From NCBI GenBank assembly GCA_001580565.1, contig LRBF01000131.1, positions 124,001 through 188,000 of the forward strand: a stretch of 64,000 nucleotides of DNA, written 5' to 3'. Of the stretch, positions 54,336 through 63,412 are shown piece by piece. Source of the stretch: Caballeronia megalochromosomata (lineage in GTDB: Bacteria; Pseudomonadota; Gammaproteobacteria; Burkholderiales; Burkholderiaceae). The notes beneath the pieces are model-generated. The model was not told the DNA's origin, ran no database searches, and was given only the letters and a program-made list of their open reading frames with translations. How positions within the stretch are numbered: the first letter of the stretch is position 1; the number at the start of each line of letters is the position of its first letter. Both the position numbers and the translations under genes were made by a program.

Positions 54336-55049
54336 ATGGCCGCTCTGCCTCAAGACATCGCGTCGCTTCACCCCGGGTTGTGGTTCGGCTCTCAACTCGC
54401 GCGCGCCTACGGCAAGACCATCGACACCGGCTACGCAGCCCTGTCGGCGGAATTGCCCGGCGGTGGCTGGCCGATCGGCGCACTGGTGGAGTTGCTGGTT
54501 CAGCAGCCGGGAATCGGAGAAATGCGGCTGCTCAAGCCCGCGCTCATCGCCGCCAGCAAACGGCCGATCGCACTGCTGCAGGCGCCGCACGTGCCGAACA
54601 GTCTGGCGTTCGCCTACCTAGGCGTGCCGCTGGACAAACTCATGTTGCTGCGGGCGCCGAAGACGGCGGATGCGCTCTGGTGCGCCGAGCGCGTGCTGAA
54701 CGCCCGAAGTTGCGGCGCGCTGCTCTTCTGGCAACAGCACGTTCGGTCAGAAGCGTTACGGCGATTGCATCTGGCGGCACAGGCGACCGAAACATTACTG
54801 ATTCTGGTTCGACCGCTCGCCGCCGCCCAGGATTCGTCGCCCGCGGCGTTACGGTTGGGGGTGCGGCCCGCCGACGGCGGAATCGTCGTCGATGTGATCA
54901 AGCGACGAGGTCCAACCCGAACCGACCCACTGTCCATCCACCTCCAACCGACTCCGATTCTGCTCAGCCCTCATGGCCGTGTTCGTCGCCATCTTCCTGC
55001 CCCGACTTTCGCTGGAGGTCTTCCGTCCGAGATGGTCATCTCCGACTGA
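54336..55049 (+). CDS. imuA: ImuA, SOS mutagenesis RecA-like protein
   Basis: 237 residues from ATG 54336 (MAALPQDIASLHPGLWFGSQ). It has the SulA/RecA-like fold: LSAELPGGGWPIGALVELLV, then GEMRLLKPALIAASKRPIAL and RPADGGIVVDVIKRRGP. An upstream ATG at 54318 lies too close to the LexA box to be likely. The stop is 77 bases inside imuB, so the two are tightly coupled. ImuA works with ImuB and DnaE2 as an error-prone polymerase complex on damaged DNA. Intact. Confidence 0.9.
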   Translation: MAALPQDIASLHPGLWFGSQLARAYGKTIDTGYAALSAELPGGGWPIGALVELLVQQPGIGEMRLLKPALIAASKRPIALLQAPHVPNSLAFAYLGVPLDKLMLLRAPKTADALWCAERVLNARSCGALLFWQQHVRSEALRRLHLAAQATETLLILVRPLAAAQDSSPAALRLGVRPADGGIVVDVIKRRGPTRTDPLSIHLQPTPILLSPHGRVRRHLPAPTFAGGLPSEMVISD

Positions 55050-56436
55050 ACACGGCTGTGTGGTGCTCGAGCGGGACAAGGTGATCGTGCTGGATCAGGT
55101 AGCCAGAAACGCAGGGGTGATGGTGGGGATGAAGCGCGGTGGGGTGACGACACTGACGGCCGACGCATTGATGTATGACCGTAGCCCCGCGCGCGAGCTC
55201 GATATGCAACGCGAAGTCGCCTTCGCGCTGCTGCGCTTCTCGCCTCAAGTCGCCATGCGCGAAGAAGAGACCATCGTCGTTGACGTGACGGCGAGTCTTC
55301 GACTCTTCGGCGGCATCGTGCAAGCCTGTCGGCAGATCCGCGAGACGATCAAAGCCATCGGCGTCACCGCCCGCATGAGCGTGTCGCCCACGGGTCAAGG
55401 CGCCTGGCTCTTGGCTAAACACGGTCGCCGGCGCGTGCTGAAGATGAGTTCACTCGAACGCCATCTCGGCGAGTTGCCTTTCGTGGCCGTTCCCGAAGTT
55501 CGATTATTCGCCGAGTGGTTCAACGGCCTCGGTTGCCGGGTGCTCAACGATATTCGCCGCCTGCCGCGCGCAGGTCTCAAGAAGAGGTGCGGTGTGGATT
55601 TACTGGATTCGCTTGACCGCGCCTACGGCCTGTCGCCTGAACTCTACGAGTGGCTGGAGTTGCCGCCCTCATTCAGCGCGCGCATTGAACTGCCCGACCG
55701 CGTTGAGCACGCTGAAGCAATCTTGTTTTCCGCTCGCCGCCTGATTGTGCAACTGTGCGGCTGGCTGAGCGCGCAGCAACTCGCCCTCACGCAAGCGACG
55801 ATTACGCTCGAACACGAGCGCGGTCGCCAGGCGATCGAGCCGACGCTGATCGAGATCGCATTGGCGGAACCGACATGGCACGAGGAGCATCTCGTGCGAC
55901 TGCTCAAGGAACGGCTCGGGCGCATCGAGCTTGAGGCCGCCGTCATCGCGGTACGCCTGACGGCGTCTAAAGTGCAGCCGGCCGAACCGCCGAGCGATTC
56001 GCTTTTCCCCGACCCGGGTGGCTCTGCCCAAGATCACAACCGCCTGCTCGAATTGCTCGTCGCTCGCCTGGGTAGCGAGAACGTCTTGCGGCCCGCGCCG
56101 ACGTCCGATCATCGGCCCGAACATGCAAATCAATGGCTGCCGGTGCAGGCCACGACCAAAGCATGCCCGCCTCCCGACGAGCTCCCGCGGCCGACGTGGT
56201 TGCTGGATACGCCTGTACGGTTGATGATCAAAAATCACCGACCGTTTTATGGCTCGCCGCTCAAGCTGGTCTCGACGGGCGAGCGGATCGAAGCGGGCTG
56301 GCATGACGGCGCGCTGGTCACGCGCGACTACTATGTCGCGGAAGCCACCGATAAGAGTTGCTACTGGATCTACCGTGAACGACCGAGCGTGAAGACCGAA
56401 GAAGTCCGCTGGTTCCTCCATGGGCTGTTCGGATAA
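54973..56436 (+). CDS. imuB: ImuB, inactive Y-family polymerase homologue
   Basis: 487 residues: MAVFVAIFLPRLSLEVFRPR, then the Y-family palm (VMVGMKRGGVTTLTADALMY, ETIVVDVTASLRLFGGIVQA) and the little-finger region with GLKKRCGVDLLDSLDRAYGL. ImuB proteins lack the catalytic acidic residues and serve as the hub, binding the beta clamp and DnaE2. SDSLFPDPGG near 345 may be the clamp-binding peptide. The gene overlaps imuA by 77 bases and ends 11 bases before dnaE2. Intact. Confidence 0.92.
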   Translation: MAVFVAIFLPRLSLEVFRPRWSSPTEHGCVVLERDKVIVLDQVARNAGVMVGMKRGGVTTLTADALMYDRSPARELDMQREVAFALLRFSPQVAMREEETIVVDVTASLRLFGGIVQACRQIRETIKAIGVTARMSVSPTGQGAWLLAKHGRRRVLKMSSLERHLGELPFVAVPEVRLFAEWFNGLGCRVLNDIRRLPRAGLKKRCGVDLLDSLDRAYGLSPELYEWLELPPSFSARIELPDRVEHAEAILFSARRLIVQLCGWLSAQQLALTQATITLEHERGRQAIEPTLIEIALAEPTWHEEHLVRLLKERLGRIELEAAVIAVRLTASKVQPAEPPSDSLFPDPGGSAQDHNRLLELLVARLGSENVLRPAPTSDHRPEHANQWLPVQATTKACPPPDELPRPTWLLDTPVRLMIKNHRPFYGSPLKLVSTGERIEAGWHDGALVTRDYYVAEATDKSCYWIYRERPSVKTEEVRWFLHGLFG

Positions 56437-56447
56437 TCGGTGGCGCC

Positions 56448-59400
56448 GTGGATCTTTTCTCGTCGGCCCTTCCCGACTACGCGGAGCTTTTCGCGTTCAC
56501 GAACTTCTCGTTTCTGCGCGGCGCATCGCACGGCGAAGAGCTCGTGCTGCGCGCCTCGCAACTCGGCTATTCAGGCTTGGCGATCACCGACGAATGCTCT
56601 CTCGCAGGCGTCGTGCGGGCTCACGTGCAGGCGAAAGAAGAAAAGCTGCCGCTCATCATCGGTTCCTGCTTCCGGCTCGTCCACGCGGACAAGAGCCCCG
56701 CGTTCGGCCTGGTCCTGCTCGCACAGAACCGCAACGGCTACGGCAATCTGTCCGAGCTGATCACGCTTGGCCGCATGCGGGCGGCGAAGGGCTCGTACCT
56801 GCTCACGCCGCACGACCTCTCGAAGCCCGAGAAGGAGTACGCGCATCTGCGCGGCATGCCCGATTGTCTTGCGATCCTCGTGCCGGATTTTCCTGCGAAG
56901 GAAGGCGTACTCTCCGCGCAGGTCGAATGGCTCAATGAGACGTTTCCGGCTCGCGCCTGGGTCGGCCTCGTGCTTCATCAACGCGCGATGGATGACATCC
57001 ATCGAGGCAGCGTCGAATACATCGCCGGACGGCATCGCGTCCCGGTCGTCGCGCTCGGCAACGTCGTCATGCATGTGCGCTCCCGAAAACCCCTGCAAGA
57101 CACGATGACCGCGATCCGCATCGGCAAGCCCGTGGCCGAGTGTGGATACGACCTCGCGCCCAATGCCGAGCAGCACCTTCGTTCTCGCCTGCGCCTCGCC
57201 AATCTGTACCCCGCGCACGCGCTCGCGCAGACACTCAACATTCTGGAGCGCTGCACCTTCTCATTGGATGAACTGCGTTACGAATATCCCGATGAGCTCG
57301 TGCCGGACGGTTTCACCCATGAAGCGTATCTGCGGCAGGAGACCTACATCGGCGCGCATAAGCGTTTTCCGGCTGGCATTCCGCATGAGGTGCAGCAACA
57401 GATCGAGCACGAACTGAAGTTGATCCGCGAGATGCGTTATGAGGCGTACTTCCTCACGGTCTACGACATCGTTCGCTTCGCGCGCAGCCAGCACATCCTG
57501 TGTCAGGGACGCGGGTCCGCGGCGAACAGTGCGGTCTGCTATTGCCTGGGCGTGACCGAAGTCGATCCGTCGCGCGGCAATATGCTCTTCGAGCGATTTA
57601 TCAGCAAGGAACGCGGTGAGCCGCCCGATATCGACGTGGACTTCGAGCACCAGCGCCGCGAAGAGGTCATCCAATACATCTATCGAAAGTACGGCCGGGA
57701 TCGCGCCGCGATTGCCGCTGCGGTCTCGACCTATCGGCCCCGCGGCGCACTGCGCGAGACCGGCAAGGCACTCGGGATCGATCCGCAGATCGTCGACAAG
57801 GTTGCCAAGTCGCACCAGTGGTTCGATCATTCTCAGGACCTGTTGCGGCGCTTCGAGGAGTCGGGGCTCGACCCGGCCAACCTGCTCATTGTGATGTGGG
57901 CGAAGCTCGCCGCCGAGATCCTGAATTTTCCACGGCACCTGTCGCAGCACTCGGGCGGCTTCGTCATCAGCCGAGGCAAGCTCACCCGGCTCGTACCCGT
58001 CGAGAATGCCGCGATGGCGGATCGCAGCGCGATCCAGTGGGATAAGGACGACCTCGAAGCACTCGGGCTTCTGAAAATCGACGTGCTCGCGCTCGGCATG
58101 TTGTCGGCCATTCGTCGCACCCTCGATATCGTCTCCGAGCAGCGCGGCGAGCGCTTCGAGATGCAGGACATTCCGGCAGAAGACGCTGAGACGTACGAGA
58201 TGATCTCGCAGGCGGATACGGTCGGTGTTTTTCAGATCGAATCGCGCGCGCAGATGAGCATGTTGCCGCGCATGCAGCCACGGACTTTCTACGATCTCGT
58301 CATCGAAGTCGCGATTGTGCGCCCCGGCCCGATTCAGGGCGGCGCCGTGCATCCGTATCTTCGACGGCGTCAGAAGATCGAGCCGGTGGCCTATCCAAGC
58401 GCGGCACTCGAAACCGCGTTGGGCCGCACGCTCGGCGTGCCGATCTTTCAGGAGCAGGTGATGCAGGTCGCGATCCTGGCCGCGGGTTTTACGCCGGGCG
58501 AGGCGGATCAGCTGCGTCGGGCGATGGCAGCGTGGAAGCGCAAAGGTGGACTGCAACAGTATTACGATCGCATCGTCAATGGCATGCAGGAGCGCGGTTA
58601 TGAAAAGGCCTTCGCCGAAGCCATCTTCGAACAGATCAAAGGTTTCGGCGAGTACGGCTTTCCCGAGAGTCACGCAGCGAGCTTCGCCCTCCTTGTGTAT
58701 GCGAGCAGTTGGCTCAAGTGTCACGAACCCGCCGCATTCCTAGCTGCGATGCTTAACTCGCAGCCGATGGGCTTCTACTCGCCGTCGCAGCTCGTGCAAG
58801 ATGCGAAGCGTCACGGCGTCGACGTCGTGTCGATCGATGTCACGATCAGCGGCTGGGATTCGGTGCTTGAGCGTCGCATCAACGGCACGAAGCCCGTCGT
58901 CCGTCTCGGACTGTCGTTGCTCAGGGGCATGCGTGACGGTGCGGCGGAGCGCATCGAAAACGCTCGGGCCGTGAAGCCCTTCACGAGCGTGAGCGACTTG
59001 GCGCGCCGCGCTCAGCTTGATCGGCATGACCTGCAGGTGTTGGCGGGGGCGAACGCGTTGCACTCGCTCGCTGGTAATCGTCGTGAAGCGCTCTGGCAAT
59101 CGGTCGCGGCAGTGCCCGATCGCGACATCTTGGCTGACAGCCGGATTGATGACGAGACGCCCGGGCTTGGCGCGCCGTCTGAGGCCGAAGACATCGTCAG
59201 CGACTACCGCGCCTCGGGGCTAACACTGGGGCGACATCCCCTTTCGCTCTTGCGCCCAACGCTCCTCGAACAGCGACTGATGCCAGCCTCCACCCTGCGG
59301 ACCTATCGAAACGGTCGGCTGGCACGCGGATGCGGGCTCGTCACCGTGCGACAAAGGCCCGGTACAGCGAAAGGTGTGATGTTCGTGACGCTGGAGGACG

Positions 59401-59597
59401 AGACCGGAAACGTGAACGTGATTATCTGGCCGTCGCTTCTGGAGAAGCAGCGGCGTGAAGCATTGGGCGCCGCGTTGCTTGCGGTGTACGGAACCTGGCA
59501 ATGTGAGGGAGAAGTCCGCCACCTCGTGGCTCAGCGACTTGTCGACATGTCACATTTGCTGGGCGGGCTCACGACCGTCAGCCGCAATTTCTGCTGA
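56448..59597 (+). CDS. dnaE2: DnaE2, error-prone DNA polymerase III alpha subunit
   Basis: 1049 residues from GTG 56448 (MDLFSSALPDYAELFAFTNF). An N-terminal PHP domain (FLRGASHGEELVLRASQLGY, SGLAITDECSLAGVVRAHV) precedes the C-family core: QGRGSAANSAVCYCLGVTEV, GEPPDIDVDFEHQRREEVIQ with the catalytic Asp pair, then STYRPRGALRETGKALGI. The late part has helix-hairpin-helix sequence and an OB fold (VMFVTLEDETGNVNVIIWPS). It lacks the clamp-rich C-terminus of replicative DnaE. It copies past lesions at the cost of mutations. Third gene of the SOS operon; intact over 3.1 kb. Confidence 0.96.
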   Translation: MDLFSSALPDYAELFAFTNFSFLRGASHGEELVLRASQLGYSGLAITDECSLAGVVRAHVQAKEEKLPLIIGSCFRLVHADKSPAFGLVLLAQNRNGYGNLSELITLGRMRAAKGSYLLTPHDLSKPEKEYAHLRGMPDCLAILVPDFPAKEGVLSAQVEWLNETFPARAWVGLVLHQRAMDDIHRGSVEYIAGRHRVPVVALGNVVMHVRSRKPLQDTMTAIRIGKPVAECGYDLAPNAEQHLRSRLRLANLYPAHALAQTLNILERCTFSLDELRYEYPDELVPDGFTHEAYLRQETYIGAHKRFPAGIPHEVQQQIEHELKLIREMRYEAYFLTVYDIVRFARSQHILCQGRGSAANSAVCYCLGVTEVDPSRGNMLFERFISKERGEPPDIDVDFEHQRREEVIQYIYRKYGRDRAAIAAAVSTYRPRGALRETGKALGIDPQIVDKVAKSHQWFDHSQDLLRRFEESGLDPANLLIVMWAKLAAEILNFPRHLSQHSGGFVISRGKLTRLVPVENAAMADRSAIQWDKDDLEALGLLKIDVLALGMLSAIRRTLDIVSEQRGERFEMQDIPAEDAETYEMISQADTVGVFQIESRAQMSMLPRMQPRTFYDLVIEVAIVRPGPIQGGAVHPYLRRRQKIEPVAYPSAALETALGRTLGVPIFQEQVMQVAILAAGFTPGEADQLRRAMAAWKRKGGLQQYYDRIVNGMQERGYEKAFAEAIFEQIKGFGEYGFPESHAASFALLVYASSWLKCHEPAAFLAAMLNSQPMGFYSPSQLVQDAKRHGVDVVSIDVTISGWDSVLERRINGTKPVVRLGLSLLRGMRDGAAERIENARAVKPFTSVSDLARRAQLDRHDLQVLAGANALHSLAGNRREALWQSVAAVPDRDILADSRIDDETPGLGAPSEAEDIVSDYRASGLTLGRHPLSLLRPTLLEQRLMPASTLRTYRNGRLARGCGLVTVRQRPGTAKGVMFVTLEDETGNVNVIIWPSLLEKQRREALGAALLAVYGTWQCEGEVRHLVAQRLVDMSHLLGGLTTVSRNFC

Positions 59598-59620
59598 CGA
59601 GACCTGCCTCAACGTAACGC

Positions 59621-60115
59621 TCACTGCGAAGGAGATTCGCCTTCGGCAGGCAGCGCCTTCCGAGGCTTCTTCGCACGCGCGGGCCCCGTCTCGGGCGCCT
59701 TGGCGGCCCCCTCGGCCTTCTTCGTCTTCTTGGCCGACTTCGGCTCGCCAACAATCGCAGACTTCTCGGCCGCTTTACCCGCCTCCTTCGTTGAGGCCTT
59801 CTTGTCTCCCTTCGCCTTTACCTCATAGCCTGCTTCAGCCGCGCCGCTTTTTCCTTCAAGCGTCGCTTTCGCCTTCTTCGCCTTCGTTACGGCGACACCG
59901 CTGTCTTCGTTCGAAAACTTCTTGGCTCGCGGCGCTTTGCTCACTGTTGCGGGTGAATGCCCAAGCGGGGCGGTACGTTCCCCCTGAATCTGTGCGATCG
60001 CCTCGCACCAGTAGTGATCGTCGCGGCCATGTTGCCGACCATCCGCTTCCCAAAGTAGGTAGGCACGAAAGCGAATGCTCTCCTCGGATGGAATGGGATT
60101 CGACGTCGATTGCAT
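59621..60115 (-). CDS. DUF2934 protein with a long lysine/alanine-rich tail
   Basis: 164 residues from ATG 60115, preceded by GGAG at six bases. The N-terminal third is DUF2934 (SEESIRFRAYLLWEADGRQH, DDHYWCEAIAQIQ). The remainder is a disordered, basic tail (AVTKAKKAKATLEGKSG, KAAEKSAIVGEPKSAKKTKK) resembling the tails of the HU and H-NS proteins here. It may bind nucleic acid. Convergent with dnaE2, whose stop is 24 bases away. Intact. Confidence 0.75.
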   Translation of the reverse strand: MQSTSNPIPSEESIRFRAYLLWEADGRQHGRDDHYWCEAIAQIQGERTAPLGHSPATVSKAPRAKKFSNEDSGVAVTKAKKAKATLEGKSGAAEAGYEVKAKGDKKASTKEAGKAAEKSAIVGEPKSAKKTKKAEGAAKAPETGPARAKKPRKALPAEGESPSQ

Positions 60116-60198
60116 GCTTGGCTCCATAGAACGGGTGTCAACGGGACCATAGCAGGTTGCCACTTCTCACTCAACTCGCCAGATTCCATGATGCGTGA

Positions 60199-61038
60199 CT
60201 AGCTGCTGAGTCGTCGATACGCGTTCAGATGCCGAATGAGGCCACGCCTATCTCCGCGTTTCTCCAGAAGAATGGCCAGATTGTGGTGGGCGTCTGCGTA
60301 GTCGGGATTGATCGCGAGGCACCGCTCGTAGCTCTGCTTCGCCTCGTCAAGCCGATCGAGGATGTCCAACGCGACTGCTCGATTGAAGTGCAGCACAGCA
60401 TCGTCGGGGAAGTGCGTGAGCGCCTCGTCGAAGACCCTCAACGCGCCCTCGCACTCGTGTTCGGTGTCGCACAGCAGCGCCCCCAGATCGACGTACGCTG
60501 CATAGAATGGCTCGGGCGCAAGCTCAATTGCGCGGCGATATCCGCGCTCCGCACCCGTGGGATCGCTCTTCGACAACTGTTCAGCAAGGTCGTACCACTC
60601 TTGAGCCCGGGCGGCTGCAGCACTTTTGCGTTCGGGTGTCGAATCGAACACCACAACGTCGCCCTTAACCTCGGCTACTTCGAAGTCGAGCAACATTTGC
60701 CCAGTAACCGCATCCCAACGCGACGGCCCTGTTTTAACGACGATCGAGTCACCTTCAGCGGCGACTCGAATTCCCGATAACGGCAACGTATCAGGCAATT
60801 CGCGTTTAAGCCGTGCCAGTGCCTCACGGATCTTGCGTGGAGATGTACGCGACGAGCGCAGCTGCAGGGCTGTGCGCAGCATCACGACGTCTTGAAACGA
60901 GAAGCGCATTTCATTGCGCGGGCCACGAGCAGGCGTGACGAGCCCAAGCGCGATCAGCCCTTCCACTACGCGACGCGAGACGCCCAGCATGGACTGGAGT
61001 TTCGACATCGTGACGCCGTGTGAGATTGCTTGCTTCAC
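60199..61038 (-). CDS. MerR-type HTH fused to TPR repeats, coupled to ku
   Basis: 279 residues from GTG 61038 (an ATG at 61008 is possible). An N-terminal MerR-like winged helix (MSKLQSMLGVSRRVVEGLIA, NEMRFSFQDVVMLRTALQ) leads to a linker and four or so TPR helices pairs (SDPTGAERGYRRAIELAPEP, ALTHFPDDAVLHFNRAVALD, EAKQSYERCLAINPDYADAH). No metal-binding cysteines are seen. Its start overlaps the ku stop by four bases, so both are made together. A regulator or adaptor of end joining is a fair guess, not shown. Confidence 0.8.
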   Translation of the reverse strand: MKQAISHGVTMSKLQSMLGVSRRVVEGLIALGLVTPARGPRNEMRFSFQDVVMLRTALQLRSSRTSPRKIREALARLKRELPDTLPLSGIRVAAEGDSIVVKTGPSRWDAVTGQMLLDFEVAEVKGDVVVFDSTPERKSAAAARAQEWYDLAEQLSKSDPTGAERGYRRAIELAPEPFYAAYVDLGALLCDTEHECEGALRVFDEALTHFPDDAVLHFNRAVALDILDRLDEAKQSYERCLAINPDYADAHHNLAILLEKRGDRRGLIRHLNAYRRLSS

Positions 61039-61970
61039 TTGCGCGAGCGCACTTTAGCCGGGGTCTGCGTCGTTGTCGGTTTCGATGCGCGAGCGGCAGG
61101 CTTTCTGGCCTTCGGCACGTTAACAACCTCAGCGGTCTCTTCGACGGGGCTTGCCGCAGCCTTTCTCTTTGCGGGGACCGTTTTCTGTTTCGCGCCCCCT
61201 TTGCCGAGGCTAGCACGCAATGCTTCCATCAGATCGATCACTTCACCGCCCGGCGTAGCTTCCGGGGCTTCCGAGGCGATAATCTCCTTGCCCTCGATCT
61301 TTCGGTCGATGGCCGCGAGGATTCGCCTTTTCTCCTCATCCTCATAGGCCGACGCGTCGTAGTCTTCCTCCGCGCCCTGCTCGATGATCTGGATGGCGAG
61401 TTTCAGCTCGGACTCCGAGACCGAAACATGCTCAATGTTCAACTCCTTCAGGGAGCGAACCTCGTCCGCGAAAAGCAGTTGCTGAAAGACCATGCCGTCC
61501 TCGGCGGGTCGAACCTGAACAATCCGCGTTCGGCCCTTATACGACCATTTTGCCAGCGCGCATCGGCCGGTTTTTGCCAGCGCATCTTGCAACAGGCTGT
61601 AGGGCTTCCCGCCGCGCTTGTCCGGCGCGATGAAGTACGCTTTGTCGTAGAAGACCGGGTCGACCGATTTTTCAGGAACGAAGGAGACGATCTCGACCAC
61701 GTGGCTCGCGCTCTCCTCCAGCGCTTTCAGCTCGTCACCCGTGAAAACAACGTATTTGTCGCGTTCGAACTGGTAGCCCTTTTGCATGGAGGCCCGCTCA
61801 ACAACCTTCCCAGTGGCCTCCGAAACGTACTGCTGTTTCACACGCGAGCCGTCTGGCGCGAGCAGATTGAAGCGAACGTCGGAGGCGCTCTCCGTGGCCG
61901 AATACAGTTTGACCGGAATCGAGACCAGTCCAAACGACAGAGAAAGCGAGGCGATTGAGCGAGCCGGCAT
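61035..61970 (-). CDS. ku: Ku, non-homologous end-joining protein
   Basis: 311 residues: MPARSIASLSLSFGLVSIPV, KLYSATESASDVRFNLLAPD, then KGYQFERDKYVVFTGDELKA and MVFQQLLFADEVRSLKELNI, the bacterial Ku beta-barrel ring. Residues about 255-311 form a basic tail (KQKTVPAKRKAAASPVEET, KARKPAARASKPTTTQTPAK), longer than in minimal Ku. A Ku dimer threads onto double-strand ends and recruits LigD, whose gene begins 1.4 kb away on the other strand. Intact. Confidence 0.95.
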   Translation of the reverse strand: MPARSIASLSLSFGLVSIPVKLYSATESASDVRFNLLAPDGSRVKQQYVSEATGKVVERASMQKGYQFERDKYVVFTGDELKALEESASHVVEIVSFVPEKSVDPVFYDKAYFIAPDKRGGKPYSLLQDALAKTGRCALAKWSYKGRTRIVQVRPAEDGMVFQQLLFADEVRSLKELNIEHVSVSESELKLAIQIIEQGAEEDYDASAYEDEEKRRILAAIDRKIEGKEIIASEAPEATPGGEVIDLMEALRASLGKGGAKQKTVPAKRKAAASPVEETAEVVNVPKARKPAARASKPTTTQTPAKVRSRK

Positions 61971-62174
61971 GGGCTTCTCCTTGGCGCGGAGGCTAACGCT
62001 AGCGAAATCAGCTTAACATTCCGTGCGTCCGTAAGACCGACAACAACAGGTTTGACAGGATAGCACCGGCATGGCCACAGAGAATTTGCTGTGCTTGGCA
62101 CAGGCCAAACCACTTTATCCTAGCAACCTGGGCTGGTACGCGGCTTGCAGGTCGATCAAGCCAACGGAGGTCCC

Positions 62175-62837
62175 ATGCCACGTGCTGTAATCTTTGACAT
62201 CGATGGAACGCTGGTCGATTCGGTCGACCCCCACGCGCTCGCGTGGCACGAAGCGTTCGCTCATCTCGGCCATGACGTCAGCTTCGATCAGGCGCGCAGT
62301 CAGATCGGCAAAGGCGGCGATAATCTGCTGCCGGCGTTTCTTTCCGACGACCAGATCCAGGACCACGGCAAGCAACTCGAAGCGTGGCGAGGAAAGCATT
62401 TCAAAGCGAACTACCTGCCGATGGTGCGCCCGTTTGCAGCGGTGCCAGAGCTTCTTCAGAAACTGAGCGACCAAGGACTAAAGCTCGCCGTCGCCTCATC
62501 CGCGAAGAAGGATGAACTCGAGCTCTACCTCGACATCGCTGGCGTCACGGGACACTTCAAGGTAACGGTCTCATCGGAAGATGTCGAGCAGTCGAAACCT
62601 GCACCGGATGTGTTCGAAGTCGCCCTGCAAAAGCTCGAAGTGCCGCCCGACGCCGCGATCGTAATCGGCGATTCGCCCTATGACGCGCAGGCCGCTGGAA
62701 AAGCTGGCGTTCGCACGATCGGGCTTCTATCCGGCGCCTTTCCCGAGCAGTCGCTGAGAGACGCCGGTTGTATTGCGATCTATCCAGGACTCGCCGGGCT
62801 ACTGGCTAATCTTGCTAGCTCACCGCTATTAGCCTGA
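62175..62837 (+). CDS. HAD-superfamily phosphatase (phosphoglycolate phosphatase/beta-phosphoglucomutase-like)
   Basis: 220 residues from ATG 62175, with GGAGG eight bases upstream. HAD motif I is AVIFDIDGTLVDSVD, motif II AVASSAKKDELE, the Lys in EQSKPAPDVFEVAL and motif III AIVIGDSPYDAQAAGKAG. Cap type I helices lie between. The nucleophile and metal-binding Asp are present. Substrate cannot be told; it is probably a small phosphate ester. Divergent from ku. Confidence 0.9.
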   Translation: MPRAVIFDIDGTLVDSVDPHALAWHEAFAHLGHDVSFDQARSQIGKGGDNLLPAFLSDDQIQDHGKQLEAWRGKHFKANYLPMVRPFAAVPELLQKLSDQGLKLAVASSAKKDELELYLDIAGVTGHFKVTVSSEDVEQSKPAPDVFEVALQKLEVPPDAAIVIGDSPYDAQAAGKAGVRTIGLLSGAFPEQSLRDAGCIAIYPGLAGLLANLASSPLLA

Positions 62838-62981
62838 TCGCATGTCCGCGGCACGAAGAACGCAGGACATCAAGCGTAACGCAAGTTACGGTGCAACAAT
62901 CGCGATTACCCCTTCGGCTTTCTATTCACTCAGGATACGATTGCCGCAGCTCGCGTTGGGGCGATCGCGTGGGGATCCGCG

Positions 62982-63293
62982 ATGAAATCATTCCCGAGAA
63001 ACCGCTGGACTCTTGCTCTCTTGGCGACCCTGCTGTCTGGATGTGCCGTCGGCGTCGCGCCACAAAACGGCGCTCATCTGAGTCCGACCGAATGCCGAGA
63101 CCTCGCCGCGCTCCGGACCAACGCACCTCCGACGATGGCCCAGCATCAAAGCGAACTGGCGGCGCTGAGAAAAGCGGGCTACGACCCATCACCGTGGTAC
63201 GACGATCCGTACTATCCGGACGATATACAGGCGGCACAACGCCTGGTCGACTATTGGTTTCAAACCGAATGTCAGCGTCCCCAAGCCGGCTGA
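62982..63293 (+). CDS. DUF4148-like lipoprotein
   Basis: 103 residues. A lipoprotein signal ends in the lipobox LLSGC (Cys21: MKSFPRNRWTLALLATLLSG, then CAVGVAPQ). The mature part has LAALRKAGYDPSPWYDDPYY and PDDIQAAQRLVDYW, the A-G-Y-x-P and P-x-D-I-Q-A-A pattern of DUF4148 proteins common in Burkholderia. Probably anchored in the outer or inner membrane. Intact. Confidence 0.75.
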   Translation: MKSFPRNRWTLALLATLLSGCAVGVAPQNGAHLSPTECRDLAALRTNAPPTMAQHQSELAALRKAGYDPSPWYDDPYYPDDIQAAQRLVDYWFQTECQRPQAG

Positions 63294-63412
63294 GCGCCGA
63301 GGTGACTGCGGACCATCCCAGGCTCAGCGCATATTCGGCGCGCGTTGCGGGCGAACACGATCGGCCGCAGCCGCACTCAATGATTGAGTAATTGACTGAC
63401 TGACTTCCCGTC

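Noticed and set aside
57261-58724. A 487-codon minus-strand open frame
   Set aside because: Antisense to the dnaE2 core, where codon bias opens the opposite frame.
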